DNA of 64,000 bases from NCBI RefSeq assembly GCF_000428745.1, contig NZ_KE386795.1, positions 22,692 to 86,691 on the forward strand, read 5' to 3'. Below are positions 43,847-53,391 of the stretch, piece after piece. Numbering within the stretch: position 1 is the first letter of the stretch; each line of letters opens with the position of its first letter. The notes under the pieces are model-generated. The model did not search any database and had not been told where the DNA came from. It saw only the letters and a list, made by a program, of their open reading frames with translations. The position numbers and the translations under genes are program-made. The stretch is from Veillonella magna DSM 19857. Lineage in GTDB: Bacteria > Bacillota > Negativicutes > Veillonellales > Veillonellaceae.

Positions 43847-44557
43847 ATGATAAAAAGGCACGCAGATAAACGAAAAAAACGTGCTTCCGCGACAGCCTAT
43901 GCGGCGGGAGAGAATGCACACGCCGTTGTAATTAAGGCAAACAGTACCAAAAAATTATATAAAAATAAAAAAAAGAAATCCGGTGTGACAGGTCGTGGTC
44001 GCAGTAATGTGAAACAAAGTGGCGGAGCACCGTTGGGAATAAAGTCAAATAGTGCTCGGCAAGGAAATCGCACATTACGGTATACTCGTCAAGACAATCC
44101 TATAGCTACGAAAAAGACAACACACATGAGTATGTCTGTTAAATGCATGGTATTCTGTGATGGCGAAGTACTTCTATTGCAAAAGAAAGATAGAGAAGGG
44201 TTGCGTCCGTGGGAATTTCCCGGCGGTGGTTTGGAGTTTGGTGAAGACTTGCGAGCGGCGGCTATTCGCGAGGTCCGCGAAGAAACAGGTCTGTCTGTCC
44301 AAGTGTTAGATGTGGCCGGCTTGTGGTCGTTTGCTCGAACGAAAACCAGTTTTTTAACAGGTGTTATATTCGTAGCAGAAACAACATCAAAGAGGGTACG
44401 TTTATCACATGAACATACGGACTATGCCTGGGTGCGTCCGGCAGATTTTCATCGGTATCACTTACAAAAATCATTGCGTACAGCATTGGAGGCTATTCGG
44501 GATACAAGTCCTCGCGGTGATGAGTTACGACATTATTTTGTAGAAACATTTCGCTAG
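43847..44557 (+). CDS. Nudix hydrolase with a basic N-terminal extension
   Basis: A 236-aa protein. The Nudix box is complete: GGGLEFGED...REVREETGL at about residues 125-148, within a domain from residue 95 on. The first 94 residues are rich in Lys, Arg, Ser and Asn (KKLYKNKKKKSGVTGRGR) and look disordered; usual single-domain Nudix enzymes lack this. An internal ATG at 44128 (MSMSVKCMVF) could give the short form, but AGGAGGAATT before 43847 supports the long one. The tail may tether the enzyme to RNA or ribosomes. Substrate unknown. The decarboxylase starts 8 bp later. Confidence 0.85.
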   Translation: MIKRHADKRKKRASATAYAAGENAHAVVIKANSTKKLYKNKKKKSGVTGRGRSNVKQSGGAPLGIKSNSARQGNRTLRYTRQDNPIATKKTTHMSMSVKCMVFCDGEVLLLQKKDREGLRPWEFPGGGLEFGEDLRAAAIREVREETGLSVQVLDVAGLWSFARTKTSFLTGVIFVAETTSKRVRLSHEHTDYAWVRPADFHRYHLQKSLRTALEAIRDTSPRGDELRHYFVETFR

Positions 44558-44565
44558 GAGGTTGC

Positions 44566-46185
44566 ATGAGCGAAGAGAGTAATAGGCAAGGATGTGCAGT
44601 GGATGACATGTCGACACAGGATGAGGGAAACATAGGTTGCCATAGAGAAAACGATGTACGGGCGAAGGGGAATCAAAATGATATGCCCTATGTGCGTATG
44701 CTGGAAGAATATGTGTCGCAACACTATGTACCGTTCCATACACCGGGACACAAAATAGGTAAGTCTGCCCCGGTCTTGTTACAACATTGGATGGGGCCGG
44801 CCTTACCGTATGATTTGGGTGTCATGTATGCCCTGGATGATTTACATGAGCCGGAGGGACCATTAAAAGAAGCGCAGGAGTTGGCAGCGCAGCTGTACGG
44901 CGCAGAGCATACTTGGTTTTCTATTAACGGCACCACAGCAATTATTCAAGCTATGATTCTAGGGACAGTTGGCGAAGGGGATGCGATAATTGTTCCTAGA
45001 GAGGCACATCGCTCGGTAATAGGCGGTCTTGTATTAAGCGGCGCGCGGCCTATTTATATGGAAGGACGATTTAGTGAACGATGGGGTGTTCCTTTGGGAG
45101 CTTCTGTTGATGAAGTATGTCGGACGATGGATGCGCATCCTGAGGCTAAAGCGTTGCTATTGGTACATCCTAATTATTATGGTATCGGTGTAGCTATAGA
45201 GGACATTGTTGAGGAGGCTCACCGTCGAGGAGTGATAGTTCTTGTCGATGAGGCACATGGACCGCACTTACCTTTTGGTAAAACCATGCCGCTAGAAGCA
45301 ATCGCTGCCGGTGCTGATGTAGTGGCACAGAGTACGCATAAGCTAGCAGGATCCTTGACGCAGACCTCTATGTTACACGCACAAGGTAAATTGGTGGATT
45401 ACCGACGTATTACACAAGCGCATCAATTACTACAAAGTACCAGTCCGAATTATATTTTTATAGCTTCTTTGGATATGGCACGTCATCAATTAGCTACGGA
45501 AGGTAGGCAATTGGTAGCGGCTACGGAACGCTTGTCCGTTTCCGTGCGGCATCGGTTGCGTACTATTACAGGTATAGCGGTGCCGGAAGCTAACGACTTT
45601 GGCGGCGATGGCGGACTTGACTGCACAAAAATTCTTATTGATTTTAAAGGGCTACAGTTATCAGGTCGTGAGGCGGAACAGCGATTGCGCAAGCATCGCA
45701 TTGAAGTTGAATTGGTGCAGGGCTATCATGTGCTCATATTGTTGACAATCGGTGATGATGAAACATCAGCTAATGCCTTAGTACAGGCGGTGGCGGCTGT
45801 TAGCAAGGAGCGACTTGACGAATTACATAGAATGAATATAGAGGGTGTACAAGGTAAGCATAGTGATCCTGCTCATGAGCTAGGGAGAGAGGCAATTACG
45901 GCCCTCGCAGGTTCGGAGGTGCGATTGCCTAAACCTGATGTGGTGTTGACACCGCGCCAAGCCTGGCAGGCAAAGAGAGAAAACGTAGCATTGACGGATG
46001 CGATAGGTCGTATTAGTGGCGAAACCATCAGCTATTATCCGCCGGGAATTCCCTTTTTGGGGATGGGAGAACGGATTACACCGGATGTAGTAGCGTATAT
46101 AAAACGACGTCGTTCCCTGGGATATGTACCGAATGGTGCCAAGGATGAAAGCTTACAGACGATAGTGGTGTGCAATGAGGAGTAA
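44566..46185 (+). CDS. Orn/Lys/Arg decarboxylase family, PLP-dependent
   Basis: A 539-aa fold-type I PLP enzyme of the SpeA/YaaO group. HTPGHKIG, FSINGTTAIIQAMI, VDEAHGPHLPFG and AQSTHKLAGSLTQTSM (PLP-binding Lys in STHK) are visible. The group makes cadaverine, putrescine or agmatine; the substrate is not clear. The first 40 residues are a polar extension. ATG at 44566 is supported by GGAGGTTGC; an internal ATG at 44683 is possible. As in Bacillus (yaaO-tmk), it directly precedes tmk, 3 bp away. Confidence 0.9.
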   Translation: MSEESNRQGCAVDDMSTQDEGNIGCHRENDVRAKGNQNDMPYVRMLEEYVSQHYVPFHTPGHKIGKSAPVLLQHWMGPALPYDLGVMYALDDLHEPEGPLKEAQELAAQLYGAEHTWFSINGTTAIIQAMILGTVGEGDAIIVPREAHRSVIGGLVLSGARPIYMEGRFSERWGVPLGASVDEVCRTMDAHPEAKALLLVHPNYYGIGVAIEDIVEEAHRRGVIVLVDEAHGPHLPFGKTMPLEAIAAGADVVAQSTHKLAGSLTQTSMLHAQGKLVDYRRITQAHQLLQSTSPNYIFIASLDMARHQLATEGRQLVAATERLSVSVRHRLRTITGIAVPEANDFGGDGGLDCTKILIDFKGLQLSGREAEQRLRKHRIEVELVQGYHVLILLTIGDDETSANALVQAVAAVSKERLDELHRMNIEGVQGKHSDPAHELGREAITALAGSEVRLPKPDVVLTPRQAWQAKRENVALTDAIGRISGETISYYPPGIPFLGMGERITPDVVAYIKRRRSLGYVPNGAKDESLQTIVVCNEE

Positions 46186-46188
46186 TAT

Positions 46189-46863
46189 ATGGGACGATTG
46201 ATTATTATTGAAGGTGGCGATGGTAGCGGTAAGGCCACGCAAACAAAGGTATTGGCACAGCGTTTACGTAGTGAAGGGTATGCGGTTAAGACTATAAGTT
46301 TTCCTAATTATGATAGTCCGGCAGCTATGCCTGTTAAGATGTACTTAGCCGGTGACTTTGGTAAATCTCCTGATGCTGTCAATCCCTATGTGGCCAGTTC
46401 TTTCTATGCGGTAGATCGATTTGCTTCCTTTCGCCAAGACTGGCAAGAAGCTTATGAAGGTGACGCGATTATTTTGGCAGATAGGTATACTACGTCAAAC
46501 ATGATTCATCAGATGGTAAAATATGATAATCCTGCAGAGCGCAGAGCCTTCTTAGATTGGTTGGAGGACTTTGAGTTTAATAAATTTGGATTGCCGCAGC
46601 CTGACGCGGTATGTTTATTGGATATGCCTTTATCTGTAAGCGAAGCGCTGATGGCAGACCGTGTAGCTAAAACGGGTGGTGCTACCGGTGATATTCACGA
46701 AAATAATCACGCATATCTCAAGGCGGTTCATGCTGCTTATGATGAGTTGGTAGCACGATATGGTTGGCATAGGATTGCTTGTTGCAATCAGAAGAATCAA
46801 TTGCGTAGTATTGCCTCGATTCATGAAGAATTGTATGCGGCGATACAATCCGTAATTCTTTAA
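46189..46863 (+). CDS. tmk: thymidylate kinase
   Basis: A 224-aa dTMP kinase. The P-loop is IIEGGDGSGKATQTKVL (residues 5-21), with Ala where most have Thr after the Lys. VDRFASF holds the DR(Y/F) motif and LADRYTTSNMIHQ the substrate-binding Arg. It makes dTDP for DNA synthesis. It opens the conserved tmk-to-rsmA order. The start codon lies within the GAGGAGTAAT binding site region of the decarboxylase stop. Confidence 0.93.
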   Translation: MGRLIIIEGGDGSGKATQTKVLAQRLRSEGYAVKTISFPNYDSPAAMPVKMYLAGDFGKSPDAVNPYVASSFYAVDRFASFRQDWQEAYEGDAIILADRYTTSNMIHQMVKYDNPAERRAFLDWLEDFEFNKFGLPQPDAVCLLDMPLSVSEALMADRVAKTGGATGDIHENNHAYLKAVHAAYDELVARYGWHRIACCNQKNQLRSIASIHEELYAAIQSVIL

Positions 46864-46939
46864 AATATCCTCTTTTTAGTATATAATATAGATACTTACG
46901 CACAGTAGGAACAGTACTTGTATATAGGGAGGAAGGCGG

Positions 46940-47983
46940 ATGTCATATTTTTCACAGGTAGTGGGACAGCAATCGATTATCAATCATTTGACTACGCTCG
47001 TTACACGAAATATGCTACCGCATAGTCTGCTATTTTATGGCGAATCTGGTTTAGGAAAATTAAATACGGCTATCGGATTGGCTTCTCTTTTAATTGGCAG
47101 ACAGGCACTCAGTCCCGATCGAGGTGAAACCTTTTTGCAACAGGTGCACGAAGCAAGGCGACAAGATGGTGAGTCTGAAAAGAAGGCATCCGAAGAAGGT
47201 TTGCCCATTTATGTTGACGGTGGAACTGTCTTTTGGATCCGGCCGACGAAGACCGTGCTAAAAGTAGAGCAATGGTATCGTTTGTTGCAGGAATACATGG
47301 GACGCGCCGGTGATGGTAACCGTGTGGTAATTGTGGAGGATTTTCAGACGGCGAATGCAATTATGGCTAATGCCATGTTAAAGACGATTGAAGAGCCGCC
47401 ACCGAATGTGTATTTTATTATTATTACTACACAGCTTTCTTCTGTCTTACCGACAATTCGGTCCCGCTGTATGGCAGTAGGATTTGGAGCTGTTGATGAT
47501 GACAGTATACGACAGGCTATGAAGCAAAGAGGCTATCACGGTGATTTGACAGAGGCGTTGGCAGCGGGACACGGAAATCCCTTATTGGTGCAAAAATTAG
47601 CCGAAGAAGGGGTACCTAAACAATTAGAAATAGCTGTTACCGTATTGGAATTGTTAGGTGAACGTCGATTTTTTACACGTATTTCTTTATTGTTGGAATC
47701 GCTGGATAGGGAAACGCTGCGAGAGGTGTTTCGCTGGATGCGCGTTTTGGGACGTGATATGATGGTACTCCGTGCCGGTGGTGCCCATAGTTTGTTGCAG
47801 TGTCCCTTATATGAGGAACGACTGTTGCGTATGTTACACGGATGGAGCACGCGATCATTGGTAGTACTGCAGCGAGAGCTGTTGGATGCGGATGATGCGT
47901 TACGATTATATGTGAAAGCCGCCTTGGTGGTAGATGGAGTCATTATTGCTCTGCGCCGAGCGGTGAAGGAGGATATACGGTGA
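46940..47983 (+). CDS. holB: DNA polymerase III subunit delta prime
   Basis: A 347-aa AAA+ clamp-loader subunit. VVGQQSIINHL and LPHSLLFYGESGLGKLNTAI lie at the N-terminus; the P-loop (GESGLGKLNT, 34-43) lacks the Ser/Thr after Lys, consistent with a delta prime subunit that does not hydrolyse ATP. MLKTIEEPPPNVYFIIIT and the SRC arginine-finger motif (TIRSRC) follow. The usual zinc-binding cysteines are not seen between them. Its stop overlaps the next GTG start by 4 bp. Confidence 0.92.
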   Translation: MSYFSQVVGQQSIINHLTTLVTRNMLPHSLLFYGESGLGKLNTAIGLASLLIGRQALSPDRGETFLQQVHEARRQDGESEKKASEEGLPIYVDGGTVFWIRPTKTVLKVEQWYRLLQEYMGRAGDGNRVVIVEDFQTANAIMANAMLKTIEEPPPNVYFIIITTQLSSVLPTIRSRCMAVGFGAVDDDSIRQAMKQRGYHGDLTEALAAGHGNPLLVQKLAEEGVPKQLEIAVTVLELLGERRFFTRISLLLESLDRETLREVFRWMRVLGRDMMVLRAGGAHSLLQCPLYEERLLRMLHGWSTRSLVVLQRELLDADDALRLYVKAALVVDGVIIALRRAVKEDIR

Positions 47984-48822
47984 TTACCATTGTAGGTATT
48001 CGATTTAAAAAAGCCGGGAAGATTTACTATTTTTCTCCCGGTGGTGCCGATTTGGCATTGGGCGACGGCGTTATTGTCGAGACGGCGCGCGGTGTTGAAT
48101 TCGGTGATGTTGTTATTGCGCCGCGGCAAGTAGACGATGATTCTGTGGTACAGCCGCTGAAAAGTGTTATTCGCAAAGCGACGGCTAAAGATTATAAGCA
48201 GGTAGAAAAAAATAAACAGCGTGAGAAGAAAGCCTTTGATATCGGTTTGGAAAAAATTGCACATCGAGGCTTGCCCATGAAACTTATTAATGTAGAGTAT
48301 ACATTTGACATGAGCAAAATTATTTTCTTCTTTACTGCCGACGGTCGTATCGATTTCCGCGAGTTAGTTAAGGACTTAGCCACTGTATTCCGTACACGTA
48401 TTGAATTGCGTCAGGTCGGTGTGCGTGATGAAGCAAAAATTATTAACAGTATCGGAGCCTGCGGACGGCCGCTGTGTTGTTCTACATTTTTGGGAGACTT
48501 CACACCCGTGTCAATCCGAATGGCTAAGGATCAGAATTTAAGCTTAAATCCAACTAAAATTTCCGGCGTTTGCGGCCGTTTGATGTGTTGCTTGAATTAT
48601 GAAAACGATTTGTACGCCAAGGGTGGCGATTTATATACGGAAAAAACAAAACAGGCGCCGGTTATTACAGAACCACCCGGTGTGGGTAAAGAAGTAGTTA
48701 CCGATGAAGGGCTTGGAAAAGTTGTTCGTATTAATCGTAACAAGAAAATGGTCAAGGTACAATTTGATGGAGGTCGTACTGTTGATTTGCCGTGGTCGGA
48801 GGTAGCTTTGCCGGATGACTGA
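47980..48822 (+). CDS. ricT: PSP1-domain protein RicT (YaaT)
   Basis: A 280-aa PSP1-domain protein. FYFSPGG-type N-terminal strand, then ELRQVGVRDEAKIINSIGAC, GRPLCCSTFLGDF and GVCGRLMCCLNYEN hold the conserved cysteines that bind an Fe-S cluster in the Bacillus Ric complex, where it affects RNase Y processing. Start is GTG at 47980, overlapping holB (GTGA). It overlaps trmN6 by 8 bp. The partners ricA and ricF are not in the window. Confidence 0.92.
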   Translation: MITIVGIRFKKAGKIYYFSPGGADLALGDGVIVETARGVEFGDVVIAPRQVDDDSVVQPLKSVIRKATAKDYKQVEKNKQREKKAFDIGLEKIAHRGLPMKLINVEYTFDMSKIIFFFTADGRIDFRELVKDLATVFRTRIELRQVGVRDEAKIINSIGACGRPLCCSTFLGDFTPVSIRMAKDQNLSLNPTKISGVCGRLMCCLNYENDLYAKGGDLYTEKTKQAPVITEPPGVGKEVVTDEGLGKVVRINRNKKMVKVQFDGGRTVDLPWSEVALPDD

Positions 48823-49579
48823 GCATGTGAAAGAACGGTTAGTGGATCTTTTAATCGACGATTTGAAAATTTGGCAACGACCCGATGAATTTTGTTTTTC
48901 GTTAGATACGGTTATTCTTACCTATTTTGCTACCGTGCATAGCAAACGAAGGTATATTGATTTAGGGACCGGAACGGCAGCTATCCCCTTGCTGTTGACA
49001 TCAAGGGGGGCCGGTACGGTTACTGCGGTAGAAATAAATCCGGTTATGGCTGACTTGGCCAGGCGGAATGTGAAGATGAATGAACGCGAGCATCGTATTA
49101 CCGTAATAGAGGGAGATTATCGCGATCGTACGCTACTTGCGGCGGAAGCCTTTGACGGTGTCATTGTGAATCCGCCGTATTTTTCTGTAGGCAGTGGGCG
49201 TGTAGCAACCGGTGTTGGACGGGCTATGGCTCGCCATGAAACGGTGACGGCATTGGATGATGTCTTGGAGTCGTCCTACCGTCTGGTCAAGTTTCATGGA
49301 CATGTGTGGTTGATTTATAGGGCGGAACGATTGGCAGAGCTACTCGTCGGTATGGAGCGATATAGGCTTACACCGAAACGATTGCGAATGATACATAGTT
49401 TAGTAGGGCGTCCGGCGAAGTTGGTTGTGGTGGAAGGTCGTAAGGGGGCTGCGGCCGGTATGGAAGTGGAGCCTCCTTTATACGTATATGAAACGTCTGG
49501 TGTGTATAGTGAGGAGGTAATGAGCTGGTATGGAGGAAAAGACTGGCATACTGTATCTTGTGCCAACACCCATCGGTAA
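48815..49579 (+). CDS. trmN6: tRNA1(Val) A37 N6-methyltransferase-like protein
   Basis: A 254-aa SAM-dependent methyltransferase (YabB/YfiC group). RYIDLGTGTAAIPLLL is the SAM-binding loop, AVEINPVMADLARRN the acidic strand, and VIVNPPYFSVG the NPPY catalytic motif for adenine N6. FCFSLDTVILTYFA at the N-terminus is typical. The gene overlaps ricT by 8 bp and rsmI by 50 bp. Confidence 0.9.
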   Translation: MTEHVKERLVDLLIDDLKIWQRPDEFCFSLDTVILTYFATVHSKRRYIDLGTGTAAIPLLLTSRGAGTVTAVEINPVMADLARRNVKMNEREHRITVIEGDYRDRTLLAAEAFDGVIVNPPYFSVGSGRVATGVGRAMARHETVTALDDVLESSYRLVKFHGHVWLIYRAERLAELLVGMERYRLTPKRLRMIHSLVGRPAKLVVVEGRKGAAAGMEVEPPLYVYETSGVYSEEVMSWYGGKDWHTVSCANTHR

Positions 49580-50435
49580 CATGGAGGATATGACGTACCG
49601 CGCCGTTAGAACGTTGGCAGAGGTAGATTATATTGCTGCCGAAGATACAAGACACAGTGGTATTTTATTATCTCATTTTGATATTCATACACCGATGATA
49701 TCCTATCATGAGCATAATAAGGCGGAAAAAGGAACGCAGCTGTTGACGATGCTGCAAGAGGGTAAATCTATAGCGGTCATCAGTGATGCGGGCATGCCGG
49801 CAATCTCTGATCCCGGTGCGGACATTGCACGGCGGGCGCTGGAAGTCGGAATTCGGGTTGTTCCTTTGCCGGGAGCCAATGCGGGACTGACGGCACTTAT
49901 TGCTTCCGGTCGGGATACGACGGGATTCTGCTTTATCGGTTTCTTACCGAAAAAGGGACGACATCGCCTCGAGGTATTAACGCGCGTCGGCGCCTATGAA
50001 GAAACACTGATCTTCTATGAAGCACCGCACCGAATCCGCGAAGTATTGAGTGATATGAAGATGGTGTTGGGAAATCGTCCGGTTGCTATTGCCCGCGAGC
50101 TAACCAAACGTTTCGAGGAATTTACGTATACCGATCTTGCATCTGTTGTAGCCGATGAGGAGAGTTTAACCTTGAAAGGTGAGTTTGTTATTATCATTGG
50201 CGGAGTTAAAACGCGACTTGATGAAGATAACGCTGAGGGGTATACTAATATAAATGACCTATCCTACGAGGAAGAGGTTGGAGAACTGATGGCAAAGGGT
50301 ATCGCCAAAAAAGAAGCCATACGCGAAGTGGCGAAGCGGCGCGGTGTATCTCGCCGTGGGGTATACAATGCCGTTGAACGAGCGAATCAAACTAATAGTG
50401 AGGTTCGGAGCCAAGCCGAGGAGGAACAAGAATGA
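49530..50435 (+). CDS. rsmI: 16S rRNA (cytidine1402-2'-O)-methyltransferase
   Basis: A 301-aa tetrapyrrole-methylase-fold enzyme. ILYLVPTPIGNMEDMTYRAV, AAEDTRHSGILLSHF, VISDAGMPAISDPGADI and the GANAGLTALIASG segment are diagnostic. The ATG at 49530 lies inside the trmN6 gene (50-bp overlap in another frame) with GAGGAGGT at 49511-49518 as its binding site; the conserved N-terminus requires this start. The C-terminal 40 residues form a small helical domain. It ends in a 4-bp overlap (ATGA) with metG. Confidence 0.95.
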   Translation: MEEKTGILYLVPTPIGNMEDMTYRAVRTLAEVDYIAAEDTRHSGILLSHFDIHTPMISYHEHNKAEKGTQLLTMLQEGKSIAVISDAGMPAISDPGADIARRALEVGIRVVPLPGANAGLTALIASGRDTTGFCFIGFLPKKGRHRLEVLTRVGAYEETLIFYEAPHRIREVLSDMKMVLGNRPVAIARELTKRFEEFTYTDLASVVADEESLTLKGEFVIIIGGVKTRLDEDNAEGYTNINDLSYEEEVGELMAKGIAKKEAIREVAKRRGVSRRGVYNAVERANQTNSEVRSQAEEEQE

Positions 50436-52378
50436 CAGAGAAGAAAAAAACGTTTTATATTACGACACCGATATATTATCCCAGTGCGAAGCTGCATATT
50501 GGGCATACTTATTGCACGGCTATTGCTGATACAATTGCTCGATATAAACGCCGTGCCGGATTTGATGTACGCTTTTTGACTGGATCTGATGAACATGGTC
50601 AAAAAATTCAGCGCATTGCCGAAGCTATGGGAATTACTCCTTTGGAATATACCACTGATATTGTTAAAGGTTTCCAAAATCTGTGGAAGAAAATGAATAT
50701 CTCCAATGACGACTTCATCCGGACGACGGAACCTCGTCATGAAAAAGTGGTGCAGGAGCTATTCCAAAAGGCCTACGATAAGGGAGATATTTATAAATCT
50801 ACTTATGAAGGTTGGTATTGCACACCGTGCGAAACCTTTTGGACAGAACAAAAGCTGGGAGACAATCATACCTGCCCGGATTGCGGTCGCCCCGTAGAAC
50901 GCATTCAAGAAGAAAGTTATTTCTTTAAGATGAATAAATACGCCGATCGTTGGCTGAAGTTTATCGAGGACAATCCGGACTTTATTCAGCCGGAATCGCG
51001 CCGCAATGAAATGATTCAATTTGTAAAGCAGGGTCTGGAAGACCTATGCGTATCCCGCACTAGTTTTGATTGGGGGATTAAGGTGCCCTTCGATCCGAAG
51101 CATGTTGTTTATGTATGGTTCGATGCGTTGGTTAACTATATCAGTGCGCTGGCACCGGATGATCCTACCAGTGATTTGTACGAACGGTTCTGGCCGGCTG
51201 ATTTACACTTGGTTGGTAAGGAAATTGTTCGATTCCATTCTATTATTTGGCCGATTATGCTTATGAGTTTGGAGTTGCCATTGCCTAAAAAGGTATATGG
51301 TCATGGCTGGCTTATTGTTGACGGCACCAAAATGAGTAAATCCTTGGGGAATGTGATTGATCCGATTCCGCTTATCGATACCTATGGTTCGGATGCACTG
51401 CGTTATTATTTGCTCAGTGAAATTCAGTTGGGCCATGATGGTAACTTTACATTGCCGAATTTTGTACAGCGTGTCAACTCTGATTTAGCTAATGATTTAG
51501 GTAATCTGTTAAATCGTACGGTAGCTATGATTGAAAAATATCATGGTGGTGTGATTACGGCTATGCCGTCGGTTAGTGAATTTGATATCTCCTTAAAAGA
51601 AATGGCAGAAGAAACGGTGTCTACCTATGAACAATGCATGGAAAACTATGAATTGAACCGTGCATTGAAAGCGGTATGGGCATTTATCGGTCGCACGAAT
51701 AAGTATATTGATGAAACTATGCCGTGGGTATTGGCGAAGGGTGCTAACGAAGGAGATGCAGAACGTCTGCAAACAGTTATGTATCACTTAGCCGAAGCAT
51801 TGCGCATTATCGCTGTATTGGTAGACCCGGTAATTCCGACAGGCGCACCGAAAATTTGGGAACAGCTTGGTCTTTCCGGATTTGAGACAGCATCACTTGA
51901 TGATGTACGTGCTTGGGGCGGATTGGCCAGCGGTACTAAGGTACAGAAGGGACAACCGATTTACCCTCGTTTTGATATGCCTGAAATGGTAGAAGCAACA
52001 CCGGTTGAAGAACCGGCACAGGAAGAGGAAGCTCAGGATATTCCACCGATTAAAGAAAACATTGAATATGATGATTTCGCTAAACTTGATTTACGAGTAG
52101 CTACAGTGTTGACCTGTGAAAAGGTGAAAAAATCTAGGAAGTTGTTAAAATTCACGTTAGACGTAGGTGTCGAAGAACGTACGGTAGTAAGCGGCATTTC
52201 GCAATATTATGAACCGGAACAGTTGATTGGTAAAAAGGTAATTTATTTGGCTAACCTGGCACCGAAAAAATTGATGGGCATTGAGTCGTATGGTATGATT
52301 TTGTCCGCATCAGATTTTGCGGATAATTTGGAAGTAACAAACATTGATTCCTTGCCGGCAGGAAGTCTGGTGAAATAA
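50432..52378 (+). CDS. metG: methionine--tRNA ligase
   Basis: A 648-aa class I synthetase. YYPSAKLHIGHTYC holds the HIGH motif near residue 20, CTPCETFW and TCPDCGRP (about 129-152) form the zinc knuckle, and [11 protein letters not shown] the KMSKS loop. The last 110 residues are an EMAP-like tRNA-binding domain (FAKLDLRVATVLTCEKVKKS), joined by a Glu-rich linker, as in dimeric MetRS. No T-box precedes it; it is translated from the rsmI transcript. TatD follows after one base. Confidence 0.97.
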   Translation: MTEKKKTFYITTPIYYPSAKLHIGHTYCTAIADTIARYKRRAGFDVRFLTGSDEHGQKIQRIAEAMGITPLEYTTDIVKGFQNLWKKMNISNDDFIRTTEPRHEKVVQELFQKAYDKGDIYKSTYEGWYCTPCETFWTEQKLGDNHTCPDCGRPVERIQEESYFFKMNKYADRWLKFIEDNPDFIQPESRRNEMIQFVKQGLEDLCVSRTSFDWGIKVPFDPKHVVYVWFDALVNYISALAPDDPTSDLYERFWPADLHLVGKEIVRFHSIIWPIMLMSLELPLPKKVYGHGWLIVDGTKMSKSLGNVIDPIPLIDTYGSDALRYYLLSEIQLGHDGNFTLPNFVQRVNSDLANDLGNLLNRTVAMIEKYHGGVITAMPSVSEFDISLKEMAEETVSTYEQCMENYELNRALKAVWAFIGRTNKYIDETMPWVLAKGANEGDAERLQTVMYHLAEALRIIAVLVDPVIPTGAPKIWEQLGLSGFETASLDDVRAWGGLASGTKVQKGQPIYPRFDMPEMVEATPVEEPAQEEEAQDIPPIKENIEYDDFAKLDLRVATVLTCEKVKKSRKLLKFTLDVGVEERTVVSGISQYYEPEQLIGKKVIYLANLAPKKLMGIESYGMILSASDFADNLEVTNIDSLPAGSLVK

Positions 52379-52379
52379 T

Positions 52380-53150
52380 ATGCGTTTATTCGATACTCAT
52401 GCGCATGTTAATGAGGAGCGCTTTGATAATGATCGTACCGAAATGTTGGACGCTTGTTTTGCGGCAGGGGTAGAATATATTATGTGCCCTGCTGTGGATA
52501 GGGCTACGGCAGAGTCAGCCATCGCCTTGGCAGATCAGTATGAACAAATTTATGCAGCGGTGGGTGTACATCCTCATGAATCGAAGGATGTTACCGAAGA
52601 AGATTACGAATATTTTAAAGATATGGCATTACATCATGATAAGGTAAAGGCCATTGGTGAAATCGGATTAGATTATTACTATGATTTCTCTGATTGTGAA
52701 ACACAAATGAAAGAGTTTAAGCGTCAGTTAGCGCTGGCTCGTGAAGTCGATTTACCTATCATTATTCACGATCGTGATGCACACGGTGATATTCTTGATA
52801 CACTGCGTACGTATGGCAAAGGAAATTTCGGTATTTTCCATTGCTATTCCGGTAGTTGGGAAATGGCTAAAGAGTGTATGAAGCTGGGATATTATATTTC
52901 GTTTGCAGGACCGGTAGTATTTCCGAAGTCCACACGACTAAAAGAAGTAGCACAGCAAGTGCCGTTGGACCGGATTTTGATTGAAACAGATTCGCCATAC
53001 TTGACGCCGCCACCGTTCCGCGGTCGCCGCAACGATCCGACAAAGACACAATTTGTAGCAGAAGAGATTGCGCGATTGAAAGGAATAACAGCAGATGAAC
53101 TGGCTGAAATTGCGTTGGAAAACGGTAAACGTCTCTTTGGCATTCAGTAG
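52380..53150 (+). CDS. tatD: TatD family metal-dependent DNase
   Basis: A 256-aa TIM-barrel hydrolase. LFDTHAHVNEERF carries the HxH metal site, AIGEIGLDYYYDFS the Glu, IHCYSG-type segment GIFHCYSGSW another His, and LIETDSPYLTPPPFRGRRNDP the catalytic Asp. Members are 3'-5' nucleases. It ends the first part of the tmk-rsmA cluster; the terminator at 53214 follows. Confidence 0.95.
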   Translation: MRLFDTHAHVNEERFDNDRTEMLDACFAAGVEYIMCPAVDRATAESAIALADQYEQIYAAVGVHPHESKDVTEEDYEYFKDMALHHDKVKAIGEIGLDYYYDFSDCETQMKEFKRQLALAREVDLPIIIHDRDAHGDILDTLRTYGKGNFGIFHCYSGSWEMAKECMKLGYYISFAGPVVFPKSTRLKEVAQQVPLDRILIETDSPYLTPPPFRGRRNDPTKTQFVAEEIARLKGITADELAEIALENGKRLFGIQ

Positions 53151-53213
53151 ATGATTTCACTGATTCGTTAATGTTGATTACTGACAATTTTGCGAATGAT
53201 AAACTTATAAAGG

Positions 53214-53262
53214 AAAGCGTCGCTTTTTATGGGAAAATCCTATTGAAGGCGACGCTTTTTTG
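53214..53262 (+). terminator. terminator after tatD
   Basis: AAAGCGTCGC (53214-53223) pairs with GCGACGCTTT (53249-53258), extended inside by partly paired A/T-rich sequence, and runs into T6. Confidence 0.88.
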
Positions 53263-53312
53263 TGGTTAGACTTGAAAAGAATGTCTGCATTGGGTAAGAT
53301 TGAAGTAGATCG

Positions 53313-53350
53313 TCTACCGCAATACGGTAGATTTTACTTACCATAGGTAA
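53313..53350 (+). promoter_or_regulatory. two dyads upstream of the polyphosphate operon
   Basis: TCTACCG-caata-CGGTAGA (53313-53331, followed by TTTT) and TTACC-ATA-GGTAA (53338-53350) lie 40-80 bp before the first ppx gene. The first may be a small hairpin or terminator and the second an operator. No clear promoter box is seen between them and the gene. Confidence 0.5.
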
Positions 53351-53391
53351 TGCAATTAGTATCGAGCAGTGAATTATTATAGGGGGATGCG

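Noticed and set aside
47536-48264. Open frame of 242 codons on the minus strand
   Set aside because: Antisense to holB and ricT, both clearly real.
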